Source of the DNA: Zarea fungicola
Lineage: Eukaryota; Ascomycota; Sordariomycetes; Hypocreales; Cordycipitaceae
Assembly (NCBI GenBank): GCA_900169235.1
Contig: FWCC01000147.1
Coordinates: forward strand, 131,762-195,761
DNA length: 64,000 bases
Direction of reading: 5' to 3'
Shown: piece after piece, positions 33,522 through 45,459 of the stretch
Position numbering within the stretch: position 1 is the first letter of the stretch
Layout of the letters: each line of letters starts with the position of its first letter
Position numbers and translations under genes: made by a program
Notes under the pieces: model-generated
Seen by the model: only the letters and a program-made list of their open reading frames with translations
What the model was told of the DNA's origin: nothing
Databases searched by the model: none

Positions 33522-35223
33522 TCACTTCTCCTGAGGGCGCTGCGTCTCCTCATCACTGCGGGTAAACATGCCGTTGTTGGCACTCAGCTCACTGAAGCTA
33601 CCATTTGCGTGCTCAGCCTCACCCTTCTCACTAGACTCATCATAAGGAATGAGGAGCTCTCCGTTCTTGCCATAGCGATGAGGCGTCTCACGAGCGACCC
33701 TGACAACATCAAATGCACCCTTAAAGCCCTTTACTTGTTGGAATATGCCGTCCATCTCCTCAAGTGAGCGGTACGCGGTTTCGGGGAAGAAGAAGTAGAC
33801 GGAAGGCACCATGATTGCGTTGATGATGGCGAAGATGGTGTATGTGTGGTAATCAATGTTGGTGAATGAAACAGGTGTGATCATTACAACCATGAAATTG
33901 AAGATCCAGTTGGCCGACGTAGAGAGCGCATTGGCGGGAGCGCGGGTGCGGAGAGGGGTGATTTCGGCGGGATACAACCAGGTCATACCCAGCCAACCGA
34001 CGGCAAAGAATGTGTTGAAGACGAACAGGAAAACAACACCCGCAATGCGAGTGCTATCCGTCTTGTGTGAATTAACACCGGCCAGAATAGCCATGGTGCA
34101 TGCTTGGCCAATGGCGCCGAACAGCATGAGCTTGCGGCGACCAACGCGCTCAACAAGGAAGACGGCAGGCCAAGAAGCAATAAAGTACTCCGTACCGTTG
34201 AGAGCGGCAAGCAGGCGGGCAAGAAATGGGCTCATACCCAATTGAGCGTAAATTTTGGCAGCGTAGTAAGTGATGAGGTTGATGCCGGAAATTTGCTGAA
34301 ACATCTGGTTGACATACGCAAGAATCGTGCGGTGAAGGGTGCGATTCTCGTCCATGTGAAAGACTTCAGCATAGCCACCATCGCTCTTCTCGGCCGTTTC
34401 TTTGATGGCGTGAAATTCAGTTTCAACAAAGGGATCATCGATATCTTTATCAGCAATGGCGGCAATAACATTTCGAGCTTCCTCTTCATGTCCCTTAAGA
34501 ATCAACCAACGGGGAGATTCGGGGAGACCGAGCACAAATGCGAGAATGAAAATGCAAAAGAGCAGCTGGAACGCCAGTGGGAAACGCCAGGCAACGGAGC
34601 TGTCAACAAAAGACAGACCTAGGTCAATCCAATACGACAGCATAATACCCATAGTAATCAGAGCGCCTTCAACCATGACAAGTTTGCCACGTTTATGCGC
34701 AGAACAAGTTTCTGACTGCCACATGGGGACTGTTGACGTATTCCCGCCATTACCAATACCAGTAATGATACGACCGATGATGAAGTGTTCGATTGTAAAG
34801 GCAGAGGCTTGGAGAGCAGCACCAACAGTCATGATGGCGGTACCGAGAAAGATCATGCGACGGCGGCCGAGAGGATTTCCAATGAAGATGGTGATGACTG
34901 CGCCGAGAAAGCAGCCAAGGTTATAGGAGGCGACGGCAATACCTTGGTTGAGACTGCGCTGTGATACGGTTCCAGGAAGATCAGGGCCATCCCTTGAGTC
35001 GTTAATCTGCGGGAACTGGCTAAGGAAAATGGGCAGAGTGAGAATACCACCCATAACACCCTGGTCTGCAGGTTACGTCAGAATTAGGTACGAGAGAGGC
35101 AAGGTGTAGGTTGGAAATATGAATCGTACCATAACCGAATAGTAGAAAGTCGCATCCAGCAATCGTGCTAATAGCCCAATTGAGCTTATTGCCAGTCATG
35201 CCCATGTACGTCTTTCGCGCCAT
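33522..35223 (-). CDS. MFS sugar transporter
   Basis: Two exons, 35223-35130 and 35065-33522, give 545 residues. The intron is 64 bp (GTACGA to CTGCAG) and restores FGYDQGVMGGILT, the standard first helix and loop of fungal sugar porters. Twelve membrane helices are expected in two halves. Sugar porter motifs are visible: NPLGRRRM between helices 2 and 3, LPESPRWLILKGHEEEA after helix 6, QQISGINLITYYAA in helix 7 (the QQxSGxN hexose motif), VERVGRRK, and PETAYRSLEEMD after helix 12. The C-terminal tail is acidic and Ser-rich with several lysines, typical of endocytic regulation. Hexose is a likely substrate, but pentose, disaccharide or polyol transport cannot be excluded from sequence alone. 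It acts at the plasma membrane by family. Confidence 0.93.
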
Positions 35224-38200
35224 GTTGACAACTTGTACCTTTGTCCAAGGTAGATGATGAAGTCACGACTTTCCTAGGTGTAAATGATTGGCAGGAGAAT
35301 TAGCTTTCTCGGGAAAGTAGGTCTAACTGAAAGAACAACAACCAGTGCCAGGGGAAACGGTGAAAAGAGTCCTTGTCTCGAAAGGCTCTTTGGAGGCGAG
35401 ACACCTGGGGGGAGGCCACTTATAAAGTTACATTGCAGGCGGGCTAGCTGGTCCAAACTCTTCCGCTTCGTCCCAGTGGCCGACCTCACATGTGTGACAT
35501 ACAGGCAGCGAAAAACGAGCAGCAAACCAGCGCAAATGCCAACTAACCGTCGTCCCACTCCCCCCACACGAAAACAGCCGTCCCAACGCCGGGGATGGGG
35601 GTAGTGGGCGGAGTGGAGAGAGGCACTCTCGAGAGCGTCTGTTTGGACATTGCAAGATGTACCAGTACCGCTACATGTAATACTGGTGCGCTGCCAACAG
35701 GCCCTCTGAAAGTGGAGATATGACGATGATCCGGAAGGTCACTTAGAGAAACAGAACTGTGCTGTGCTGAATCCTCGTGGCCTGACCTTTTGCCATGGGC
35801 TTTTTGGTGTAGTGAGACTAGCTTTTGGGATTCACGGCTTATGTTGTTCCTGCGCGCGGCTCTACACCTCCCTCGGTTCACTGCCGTCGCGAAGCTAAAA
35901 TAAGTCAGCCACACCAGGCCGGAAGTCTCAAAGAGGAAAAGGAAACAGCAAACACAACAAGGCTCTGCGATTTGTCTCGGAAACCTGTACCTTGACAACT
36001 GGAGGACATACCGGTCAGCCAGGGAGCCAGTCGCGCCGGCCGATGCCATTGTAGAGGGGGCTTTTCCTATTTTTCGCGCCTTCAACCAGTATCTGTACGC
36101 TCGCCTTCCTGGCAATGTCGGCGGCAATTCATATTCATTGACCGGGATCGCGCATTGGCTGGATGATCCGTCGATGTTTTTTTAGCGTCCTAAAACGCAG
36201 CCTGCTGGGCTACGGGTAATCCACACGACGTCATTTGTTCTGACAGTTGTTGGCAAGCGAAATTTTCAACGTCGATTGCGCACCAGTAAAAATGCATGGT
36301 AATGAAAAGACTGGAGTTTGAGCGGATATGTACAAGTAATTAAAAACGGGACAGTACCACAGCCTAGTATCTACATTTATCATCGAGGTTGTGATACGGC
36401 TAGCAGGAGTTCGGGGCTACCATTTCTATTCCTGCAATAAGAAACACAGCCGAGGGTAAACAAACACCCAAGGCAGCCTTCCAATTCCCGCAGTGAAATG
36501 GACGCTAGTCAAGGATACATCCCAGTAGAAGAACTGCACTTCCATCTCTCTGTTGGTTGTTATACATCGCAGCCTTTTACAGCCGTCTTTGCTCACTTTT
36601 TCTAGATCTTCATTTATTTCGATATTGCCAAGCAAACACTTCAATTTATCGAAATGCCCAGAGATCGCTGTGAGATATTCTCCACGTATGTGTAGAGGAT
36701 AGGCAGTGGCTGCAAGATGATCAGGGTTCTCTTGGCTCTCGAGTCTCGCAAATGGCCCCTGAAACTAGAGAGCGGCGATCGCTAAAAAGACGGTAATTCA
36801 CAAAGTATAGGAAATAAATAAAAAAGGCCATCTTGTTCATGCATATTTATTTAGATTGTTTGATTGTCTCCGTTTGCAAATAAACCCCCAGCAGTCAGGC
36901 GAGTGTTCCTAGTTGCCCCGTGCGTAGCAGAGGAACATCTGCGACTCGTCAATTTTCTTCAGGCTCTCTTTTCTATCCAATATTGTTGTTATTAGTAGTA
37001 TGAGTGCTGAGCATCCTGCTTCCCAGTACCACACTATTTAACGCCACTGTTGTTATGCTGATTCCTGGTTCGTCGTTCTCATGGCTTTGTTCCCCATTGA
37101 GGATGCGAGTCGACTTTCCTGACTTGAGGCTAACTAGGGAGCTAGCCTAAAGTCCATGAAAGCGCCGCTTCATCTGGGGAAACAGGAACAACCAGCCGGT
37201 GCCGTTGGGCGTTCAGCCACATCCTGACGTCAAAAAAGCCAGCACCAACCCAGTGGGAGTCACAATTCTGGTAGTTATCACCAGTGGCAGTAAAACGAAC
37301 AAATGGAAGATTCTTCGCCGCAACGGTATTCATCAATCTGGGTTGCACTTCTGCAACGCTCGTCTCGTTTGGCTTCCAGTCCCAGCAGTTCCACATCCAT
37401 TCTGGGTCCCGCGTGCTGAAATGTTTCATTTGATGCTTTGTGACGTCAAAGGAGCGGATCGCCCACGCCGCCCATCGTCCGCCCTTGCTTGAGTTTGCTG
37501 TTGGCCCGTTTCCAACTGGTCAAATAGGTGCACTAATAAAAAAACAATGAACCTGCGAGAAGAAGCAAGCTGCAAACCAGCCCGCCAACCTGACTACTCT
37601 GTCCGTTCGCGGATTTGTTTGTGCCGTAGCTTATTTTTGGTGCCTACAGTCTAGTTCCACCTGAGTTGCATGCAAACAATGGTTGACGCGCCTCACACAG
37701 ACATGAGTAACCCCGACTCGATTCATCTGACCATCTCCAAGTTCTCAATCGGAATACCTTATTAGCACCTAACTGCAACCGCAAAAAGCCACCTGCGTAC
37801 AAGGAGAACCCACCCAGTAAAGAACAGTAATCATCAGATAATCCATTCTTTTATGGACCAAAACCGGGTCTACTCTGTTGAGGGCAGGTTGAGGGAAGAA
37901 GTGACTTGCATGATAGCAGGTGAATGAGTCCCTCAAGTTCCTCGCCTTTTTCTCTCTCTAAAAACACAAAATTCGTACTAAAGAAGAGTCCCCTTAGTTC
38001 TCGGTCGTTTTGCAAGTCACTTTACTCTCTCAAATCCATCTCGTACTACGTTGTTGGCAATCATAAATGGCATTTGTTGCCACCCGACCCAATCCTTGGC
38101 CCACCTGCTAAATGATTTCGGTTGTCCAAAAGCGGTAACCCGAACGAGTAATGTTTGCAAATTGAATCGGTCTCATCCACTCTTTTTACAATCCGCGTCT

Positions 38201-39096
38201 CGGGCTTTCTCCATCTTTTTTCCCTGGGCTGAAGGCAGGAATTTGAAATGGAGCAATTGTATTCTGGGAATCAAGTTCCCCGAACGCCAAAGCCTAACTA
38301 TGTATCCCAGCGTGGGGGGTTGCCGCTACACGGACTGCCTCCCACCCAAACACATTCGTGGCTCGAGGTCAAGATATCAAACAGGACAGAATTGGGGAAA
38401 AGAAGAGAAATCGAGACTGTCGGCATTATTTCGATCAACTGAATCCAGTCCACTTAATAATAATAAAAAAACGGGCATCTCGCCGTTCCTTGGGCATCCG
38501 CCCTTACCTCCCTATAACATGGAGGTGAAATATTGCCTAGCGTCGTTAAATGCGTAGATCTGGTTAGCAGTAACGTTTATAATGCCTATCAACATTCTCA
38601 CAAGCAAATTTCCATGAGTAAAAGAATTTCCCCGTTTACCGTATTTGTATGCAAGTATATACATGACCCTGTTCTAACAACTAATACATTTCGTCACACA
38701 CTTCGAGCGACAAGTGCCGAAGCAGACGAGTGAAAAAAAAGACTAACATAGCTAAAGACGCGAAGCCCACGTAATAATGTACCCAAGAGCGGGATTAAAT
38801 AGTTTTAAGGAAAGGAAAGGAAGGGGGAAAGGGGACAATCCCCGAGGGGAAAACAATGCATAACACCTTCTTCAATTCGGTCTTGTGCTCTTGGGTGCAT
38901 TTGGGTGCTTTTTGTCGCTTCCCGTAGCAAATCATGAAACCTTTGCTACCAAGTTGGACGCCAATGATGCATGACATATACAAAATTCAATGAGAACTGT
39001 TTTAGTTCGTTTGCTCGTTTTGTTGGCTGTTCACTGTGTAGTTATCTCCTTGAGAGAGCGTTGTCGTACGGCATCTGTAAAATCGACCGCCCTCTT
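35224..39096. other. 3.9 kb gene-poor region
   Basis: Holds the transporter promoter and the long 3' side of Rif1. Several frames are open (a minus-strand frame at 35543-36127 of about 194 codons; a minus-strand frame at 37142-37429), but only the second looks protein-like and it is listed separately with low confidence. No repeat ends, tRNA or terminal inverted repeats were recognised. The edge nearest Rif1 (38810-38830) has purine-rich GGAAAGGAAAGGAAGGGG. Confidence 0.5.
37142..37429 (-). pseudogene. Protein-like open frame, possible gene relic or last exon
   Basis: Unrecognised. The minus-strand frame stays open upstream of its first ATG to about 37520, where a TGA closes it, so about 120 codons are open. 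The reading resembles a folded protein more than nearby frames do: it is rich in Trp (GGRWAAWAIRSF, PEWMWNCWDW) and has FVRFTATGDNYQNCDSHWVG. A possible 3' splice site (GACCAG) sits just downstream of the in-frame TGA, so this could be the last exon of a gene whose 5' part I could not find, or a decayed remnant. A plus-strand frame covers the same bases, so chance openness is a real alternative. Confidence 0.25.
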
Positions 39097-42000
39097 TTAC
39101 TCGCTTTTCCTGCCACGGAATTCTGCCTCATAGATCTCGCGCTTCATGTCCATAAGCATTTCTTCCATCTTGTACACTTCCTCACGCGACAAGGTAGTGG
39201 CCCGGAGTTGGCTGAGGCCTTGGCGAAGAGTTTCCATGATAGCGGGCTTAGCGGCTTGTCCTGCTGGTGCTTCTTCTGCCACCTCAATTACTTGTTGCGC
39301 AGGTGCCTCTGCTACTACTGAAATGGTCGTATCAATGTCCTCCTCCTTTGGCTGGCTGGCAGTAGCAGCATTGGCCTCAGTAACGAGCTGTGACATGATC
39401 TCCTCATCCGTGTCCCCGCCTTCCTTAGAGCTGGGGCGCACCATGCTATTTCGCTTTTCCTTTGCCCGGCTCCGGCTGCGCCTTGACGACCTCTCAACCA
39501 GCTGGTTCTGGTGTCTAGCACTCTTCCGGGCATCCTTCACCGGTGTGTCAATCTCTTCAGCTCCCTTGAGCTCCGGTAAAGACTGTGACTCTTCTGATTC
39601 TGCCTCAGCCGCTGGAGCCTCCTCGGCTTGCGCAATCAGCTCCGTCTCACGCTCGGGAGATGGTCGCTTTCTGGGGGTGTTGCCAGCACTAGGAAACTTG
39701 GATCGCTTCCGCTTTCGTTTCCTCCTTGATTCGGTATCGACATCAACCTCCGTGTTACCGCCAGGGGTCGCCGGTACCACAGGTGAAGAAGGGACAACTG
39801 ACACCTCTCGGCTTGCAGAGCTAGGAATGGCAATCTCTAGCACATTTAAAGATGCGGTATCCGTCGCTGCGGCCTTACCGCGGAGCGACTTGCGCCTTTT
39901 GGACGACTTGCTGCTGCTTACAGCTTTGGGAGTGCGTTCCCCGTCGGCAAGACCATCCTCCACACGAGTTGGCTTTGAATTTGGTGTTTCGGCGCTGGCA
40001 GCATTCGACAACTGTTGTACCGGGGTAGGCATCGAGTTGCGAGGGTTTCCTCTTTGCGAGCGCGCCGTCGGCCCCTTAGACTTTTTATGTTTCGGCTTCG
40101 GCGTATCCGAATCTTTGGCCTCTGCATCAAGGCTTGACGGGATCACATTGGCTGCATCATCCTGGCTGGCACTAACACGGCGGCGACTTCTAGTCACCAT
40201 GCCGTTGGCTGGTTGCTGTATTTCTGCCAAAGCCGCGGGTCGAGCCTTTTCTAACTCGAGCTTGCCACTCTGCTCGACACTTGGAGATCCGGGTGGTGAG
40301 GAGAACTCCCAATTTTCCATAGAATTGTCTGCTCTTGATAGAGATTTGAGCTCCGAAAGCAGAGGGTATGGACGGGGCAACGGCGGGGATGATGGTGGGT
40401 CGTTAAAATCGTCAAGGTGCAAGACCTGGCCGCGTCTAGGTGTTGGCGTGGAGGTGATATGTTTGCCGTATTGTTCTTCTCGTTGCGGGGTGCCTTTCTC
40501 CTTGGTCTTCGTCTTGGGTTTGGCTTTGTCTGTCTCCCGCTCATCATCCGAGCCACTGACTGCAGCATTCTGTAGCTCCGAGTACAGTTTATTATCCCGA
40601 CGCTGTCGTTCGCGAACTTCCTGTTGGCGCTCCGTAAGGTGCTGTGATTCTTCTACCACAGGTGATGAAGATGCAATAGCTGCAAATTTGATTTGAGAAT
40701 TGTCATGTCGCAGGCGTTTCGGTGTAGCTGATAGTCTTGACCGCTTGACTCGAGTGACTTCAGCAGCGGATTCAGTTCGGCGTTTCCGAGAAGATGTGCG
40801 TCTCAAAGTAGGGGCGGTAGAGCTAGTAGTGCTATCTGGCTCCTGCTGCATGTCTTGGTGTGATGACACGGATGAGAGAGCAACAAAACTAATGTCTTCT
40901 CTGCCACGACCAGACTGAGCACCAAAGTCGCCCACTTCAGAACCAGGAACCATAATGTCTAACTTGAGCCGTAGAGAAGATACCACGGATTTGAGGCTCT
41001 CAGAGCAGTTGACATTCTCCTCATCCTTTACAATAATATTCCATGTCTCAGCAGCTTTGTTCACAATGCATGTGTGCTGACTCTTGAAGGCCGCTGTGAA
41101 AAGTGGCTCAGCGTCGTTGAATGCCGCCTCGTTCAGAATACCCTGAGCAGTCAAGATGCTGCAGGCTTGATCCCAAAGTGCTTGCATAGCTTTGAAGACA
41201 GCTTCGGCATTGACCTGTGAGAGTCGCGAGTCTGCATCTAAAATCCATACGCAGATGCCATCCTGTAGCTTAGACAAGATTCTCAATCCGTTGGTAGCAT
41301 CAGAGTGCAGAAATCTAGTAACACAATTAAGAAATGATACACTTTCTTTGGCTGGCACAGACTCCATGGCTGTTCGGTAAAGGAAGTTGAGGCAAACGTT
41401 GCCCAGCTTATAGAGATGATCGAAAGGGTCGGCAGAATTGCCCTTTGCGGTCGTCAGAGCAGTTCCCCATAATCTTCGACGCGCAGCTTCCACAGCAAGG
41501 GCATCTTTTGGGAACTGGGCGAGCCCAAACAGAGCAGACGAGGCTTGGATCGCCATCACCAACTGCTGTGGCTCGAAGGCTTTAATATTACCAAGAACTG
41601 GATCAGCCAAAGCTTTCGCCAGAGGTTCGATGACCGCCAGGGCGAGCCCGGCGTCACCTGTCTGTGATTTTGCATGCTCACAAACCTTGCCGTATAAAGC
41701 TGCCCACTGTGTTGCTGGTAGGTTTGGATGGGACATAAGCCCTCTATCTAGAAGGAAAATAAATTCGCGATAGACAGGACCAAGTAGTTGTTCACTGCTG
41801 GAAACGCTCGAAGTTGGCAACTCTGAGTTTGCGTCGAGAAGCGGACTCAGGTTGGCGGCAGCGAGAGTCCACGGCGCAAATGGGATCCTCGAATTTCGGG
41901 GGAGTTGGTGAAGCATCTCCCGGGCAAGTTCATGACGTGCCTTCTGGGGTCGGCCTTTGAAAAATGGTTCAAATACCGACGAGAAAAATGAGCTAAATAC

Positions 42001-44253
42001 TTCATCATCTGCAATGCCATTTGGTGGCTGTGAAAACATGTGGAAGAGATGCAGAACCGGTATTCGTGCCAGCCCTTTTGTATGCTCTTCTTGCTTGTCA
42101 TTGCGATGTGATGGTGTTAGTATGGCCTCAAAAGTATTTGAGGTCATGGACAGCTTCTTTTCCATAAATGGTAGGACTCTTAGGCCGTTTACAAGAACAG
42201 AAACAAGATTTTCTATGCTAGTAAGAAATTTACTGGCGGCAGTCTCGTCTGTTCCTGACACACCCGTAGACCAGATCTTGGCAATAAAACTGAATGCCAA
42301 AGCGATAAATTTGGTTGTATCTTCTGACACCTTGATATCCTTGGCCGATGCGGAGGCGATCGAGCCAATGAGGACCTGCCACAGCCGGTACGTCAAGCTC
42401 TCTTTGTTGGCCAAGTCAAGAACTTTCTTCTCTAAGATTGCGCCAACAGGCTGCAGTACTTTTTCGCTGTTCTTTCTGACCCATTTCGAGTCGATGGATG
42501 GCAACTCATCGGCCTTGATGGGAGGGAGGTCCACAATTCGATCCTGTCGCCAGACTCGAGGCGTTGCAACATCCAGTAAACCGACAAGCAGATGTGAGGC
42601 CTGCATGACACTATCACCAGGAATATCCGGTTTACCGTCAAGACTGACAAGTAGACCCAAAATGGGTTGCACGGCGACATCCCACACAGTGTCAGCGGGA
42701 TACTTTTCGTTGCCTGGGGCAAACGTGTAATAATACAAGTTGCAAATGCCGCCGATGACGGTGCGTTTGAGCTTCGCAGCTTCCTCAAATTGCTTTGGTG
42801 TGGATTTACGGCGCAATTGGCTCGAAAGTGGTTGACACAGGGTTCCAAGCACTTTGGGTGAAACCTTGTTGTCCGTGACAGAGAGATATACGTATCTGTT
42901 CCAGGCGTAGTTGGCTTCTTGCTTTGTCAGGTTATCAGTCATGTTGAAAGCTGACTGAACAAGAGTCAACCATGGGCCGTAGTAGTGCCATCTCTCAAGC
43001 GGGCATCTTAGAAAGAGGATTATAACGCTCCATATTTGGGGAACTGCAGATGATGTTTGTCTGTCCTTGATCATTTCCTGCAATTTTGAGATGTAGAAAG
43101 CAATGTACACCTCGCCTTCGCTAGTTGTTTGTAGGATTTCGGTCGCCCTGCGCATCAGTTGCTTCTCAGATCGAAGGCTGAAGCCTGCTTCAGTTCCAAG
43201 ACTAATAGCCTGGGAACGGATTTCTTTCATGCTACTCAGCATGTCGGTGAACATGTCCACTAGCCAGTCGGAATGGACAATCATATGAGCTCGGGCCTGT
43301 TTAACAAGGCGTTTGTAAATGTGAATTCTACTCATTATGATGCTCTTCCCTGTGAGGTGACTTTCAATCTTGTGCAGAGCAGCAACGAGACGTCCCACAC
43401 GGTCAGAGGTCATGACCTTGGGTGGGAAATTCTGGAATGCCACTACTTGCATCAAGTGCCGAATCACATCTTTCTTTGGTGCGGACGCATCTTCGAATGA
43501 TCGGATAGCATGGTCGATGATAAAGATTCCAAAGTCGGATGTTAATGTCGAAGCAATGGCAGGAAAGTGTAGAAATGTGGCAACGAGAGTAAGAGCGTGG
43601 TTGATGAGAGAGGTGTCGGGAGTTGAATTGGCATTTTTGGCTGTGATGTCACGCTCGATGAATTGCATAAACAGACTCATTTTGTCTTGGAGCGCAACAC
43701 GGTCCGGCAGGTTGTTCGACGCCTTTAGAGCACGTGCCAGCATCATGTAGGCGTCGAGCTTGGAATCACGGTCAGAGCCGGCCAGCTGCTTGATTGTCGA
43801 GTCCAACATGTCGATAATATTGCCATGTGTTGCGCCTCCGTTCACACCACCGTTCAGTGAGGTGATTAGTGGGCTGGGCGACGAGGTCGGTTTCAAGATG
43901 CCCTTGATGGGCTTAGATGACGCTGAAGCCGGTGCTGACGGTGGCGATGACTTGGAAGGCTTAGAGCCGTCGTTGAACTCGGTCGGCTCCTTGTACTGGG
44001 TATGGGCAGACCATTCAACCTTTTTTCTCAAGCGACCAGAGCCTGTATTGGATTCTGCTCCAGCAGATGATGAGGTGCTGGCGTTCGGAGGCGTCTGGAG
44101 GCTGAGGCGAGGATCAAAGGGCGCAGGTCTATTCGACGGCGCTGACCCGGAAGCTGCAGCGCGAGCGTGGTTCGTTTCTCGAGGAGGCGTGGGAGGTCGG
44201 ACTGTGAGCGACGTGAAGATGGTTGCCGCGGCCGAGGCTACTGAAGATGCCAT
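39097..44253 (-). CDS. rif1: Rif1-like telomere/replication-timing protein
   Basis: Single exon of 1718 codons. Rif1 limits telomere elongation, sets late replication timing and influences DNA repair choice, in part by recruiting protein phosphatase 1 to chromatin. After a Pro/Ser-rich start, KKVEW (77-81) fits an RVxF-type site and GILK (118-121) fits the SILK motif, the same pair found in yeast Rif1. Residues about 145-560 match the Rif1 N-terminal alpha-helical repeat domain, beginning IIDMLDSTIKQLAGSDRDSK and including DAYMMLARALKA, FLHFPAIAS and an SDWLVDMFTDMLSS helix. Helical repeats go on to about 1000. The C-terminal third is disordered, basic and SP/TP-rich with KRRKSLRG and RKRKRKRSKF patches likely serving as nuclear localisation and DNA-contact regions. 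It ends in a short predicted helix (EEVYKMEEMLMDMKREIYEAEF). It is divergent from ric8. Confidence 0.9.
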   Translation of the reverse strand: MASSVASAAATIFTSLTVRPPTPPRETNHARAAASGSAPSNRPAPFDPRLSLQTPPNASTSSSAGAESNTGSGRLRKKVEWSAHTQYKEPTEFNDGSKPSKSSPPSAPASASSKPIKGILKPTSSPSPLITSLNGGVNGGATHGNIIDMLDSTIKQLAGSDRDSKLDAYMMLARALKASNNLPDRVALQDKMSLFMQFIERDITAKNANSTPDTSLINHALTLVATFLHFPAIASTLTSDFGIFIIDHAIRSFEDASAPKKDVIRHLMQVVAFQNFPPKVMTSDRVGRLVAALHKIESHLTGKSIIMSRIHIYKRLVKQARAHMIVHSDWLVDMFTDMLSSMKEIRSQAISLGTEAGFSLRSEKQLMRRATEILQTTSEGEVYIAFYISKLQEMIKDRQTSSAVPQIWSVIILFLRCPLERWHYYGPWLTLVQSAFNMTDNLTKQEANYAWNRYVYLSVTDNKVSPKVLGTLCQPLSSQLRRKSTPKQFEEAAKLKRTVIGGICNLYYYTFAPGNEKYPADTVWDVAVQPILGLLVSLDGKPDIPGDSVMQASHLLVGLLDVATPRVWRQDRIVDLPPIKADELPSIDSKWVRKNSEKVLQPVGAILEKKVLDLANKESLTYRLWQVLIGSIASASAKDIKVSEDTTKFIALAFSFIAKIWSTGVSGTDETAASKFLTSIENLVSVLVNGLRVLPFMEKKLSMTSNTFEAILTPSHRNDKQEEHTKGLARIPVLHLFHMFSQPPNGIADDEVFSSFFSSVFEPFFKGRPQKARHELAREMLHQLPRNSRIPFAPWTLAAANLSPLLDANSELPTSSVSSSEQLLGPVYREFIFLLDRGLMSHPNLPATQWAALYGKVCEHAKSQTGDAGLALAVIEPLAKALADPVLGNIKAFEPQQLVMAIQASSALFGLAQFPKDALAVEAARRRLWGTALTTAKGNSADPFDHLYKLGNVCLNFLYRTAMESVPAKESVSFLNCVTRFLHSDATNGLRILSKLQDGICVWILDADSRLSQVNAEAVFKAMQALWDQACSILTAQGILNEAAFNDAEPLFTAAFKSQHTCIVNKAAETWNIIVKDEENVNCSESLKSVVSSLRLKLDIMVPGSEVGDFGAQSGRGREDISFVALSSVSSHQDMQQEPDSTTSSTAPTLRRTSSRKRRTESAAEVTRVKRSRLSATPKRLRHDNSQIKFAAIASSSPVVEESQHLTERQQEVRERQRRDNKLYSELQNAAVSGSDDERETDKAKPKTKTKEKGTPQREEQYGKHITSTPTPRRGQVLHLDDFNDPPSSPPLPRPYPLLSELKSLSRADNSMENWEFSSPPGSPSVEQSGKLELEKARPAALAEIQQPANGMVTRSRRRVSASQDDAANVIPSSLDAEAKDSDTPKPKHKKSKGPTARSQRGNPRNSMPTPVQQLSNAASAETPNSKPTRVEDGLADGERTPKAVSSSKSSKRRKSLRGKAAATDTASLNVLEIAIPSSASREVSVVPSSPVVPATPGGNTEVDVDTESRRKRKRKRSKFPSAGNTPRKRPSPERETELIAQAEEAPAAEAESEESQSLPELKGAEEIDTPVKDARKSARHQNQLVERSSRRSRSRAKEKRNSMVRPSSKEGGDTDEEIMSQLVTEANAATASQPKEEDIDTTISVVAEAPAQQVIEVAEEAPAGQAAKPAIMETLRQGLSQLRATTLSREEVYKMEEMLMDMKREIYEAEFRGRKSE

Positions 44254-45459
44254 TGCTGCCAGGCAGCACCAGCGATCTAGACAGCGAAGTGGCCAGCAGT
44301 GTCACGGGGGGCAGCAAGCATTTGGTACAATGCAAAGGTTATCGCCTAAAAGGGTGAGATGTCCAAGGTAATTAAAGAAGAAATAACCAAGACCAGCTTC
44401 GACTGAAAATGAAATGTCGAGATCGAAGTCGAAAGCAAAACCCAAGGCACTTGGTCGCCTTGAGCTGTAGTATGGGGAAATGGATTTTCTCCCTCCGTGG
44501 AAAGTACCAAAATCCATTAAACGCGGTCACGGTTCACGTCGCGTACCGTCCTGGCCAGCCCCCAGCGCGGCGCGGTGGTGCAAAGTCGGCAGGCTGGGAG
44601 ATTTCTGTGGGCACGGAGGCCATAAAAAATATAGTGGGGTTACCAGAGAGTCCCAGATTAGGCCAACAAAGGATGGACGAGCCACACAGCAGCCGTTCAT
44701 GCGCCCTGTGGCTTTAAACTCACCCAGTCGCCCTGTGCCGTGGAACCACCATTGACAACACAAGACACCTACGGCCGCTATAGCCGCCCGCTATGCCCCC
44801 CTATACCAGGGCTGCTCACTCCCGTGTTACTCCCCTCATTAGCCCAAAGCCCGCCACTCCCGCATCGTCTGTGTGGTCGCCCACGCTGGCGCCCATACAG
44901 ATACCTTTAAAGCCATGTTGCCCCTGACTGTCCGTGCGATATTTTCTTGGTGAAGACAGGGCCAGGAAAAGAAATGGACATCATGGCCTTGTGCAGTCAA
45001 CTGTCGTCCTCCGCCTAAGCTGCGCTCTCCTTGCCCAAGCTGAATACTAAGTTCCAGCCCTGATAGTCCGCCGCATCCAAGGCCACCCCTCCATCAGAAT
45101 CGCCAGGTGGGGTTGTGACGAAACAACCACAGCTTCGAGTTTACACAGACCCTTGCTCCTTGAGCAAACCTCCCTAGTGGTCAACGTCTTCCTGCCTTTA
45201 CCCGGACAAGTCCTCCGTCTCGTGTCTGTGTAGGTGGGCGGTCGCCACTCAGCGCATTCATCGAACATCAAGCCCCTGCCAACGCCCGAAGCCCGCATAA
45301 TCTCCATCGCCGACGGCAGTCCTCCTCTCAGGCCCCCCCGTTCCTCTCCGCATCGACAGCCACTCCTTACTACGTAGATATATTGATTGCGCTAGTTGCG
45401 CCTCTCTCGTCCTCTCAAAGCCCGACTTGATCAACCGCTTTTCTAGACAGGAACCAACC
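44254..45459. other. Divergent promoter of rif1 and ric8
   Basis: 1.2 kb with no coding exon recognised. The ric8 side has TC-rich leader sequence. Short frames are not supported by any family resemblance. Confidence 0.55.

Noticed and set aside
35543..36127. 194-codon minus-strand frame upstream of the sugar transporter
   Set aside because: Begins in a plausible way but soon becomes low-information sequence. No domain was recognised, and it may be partly transporter promoter.
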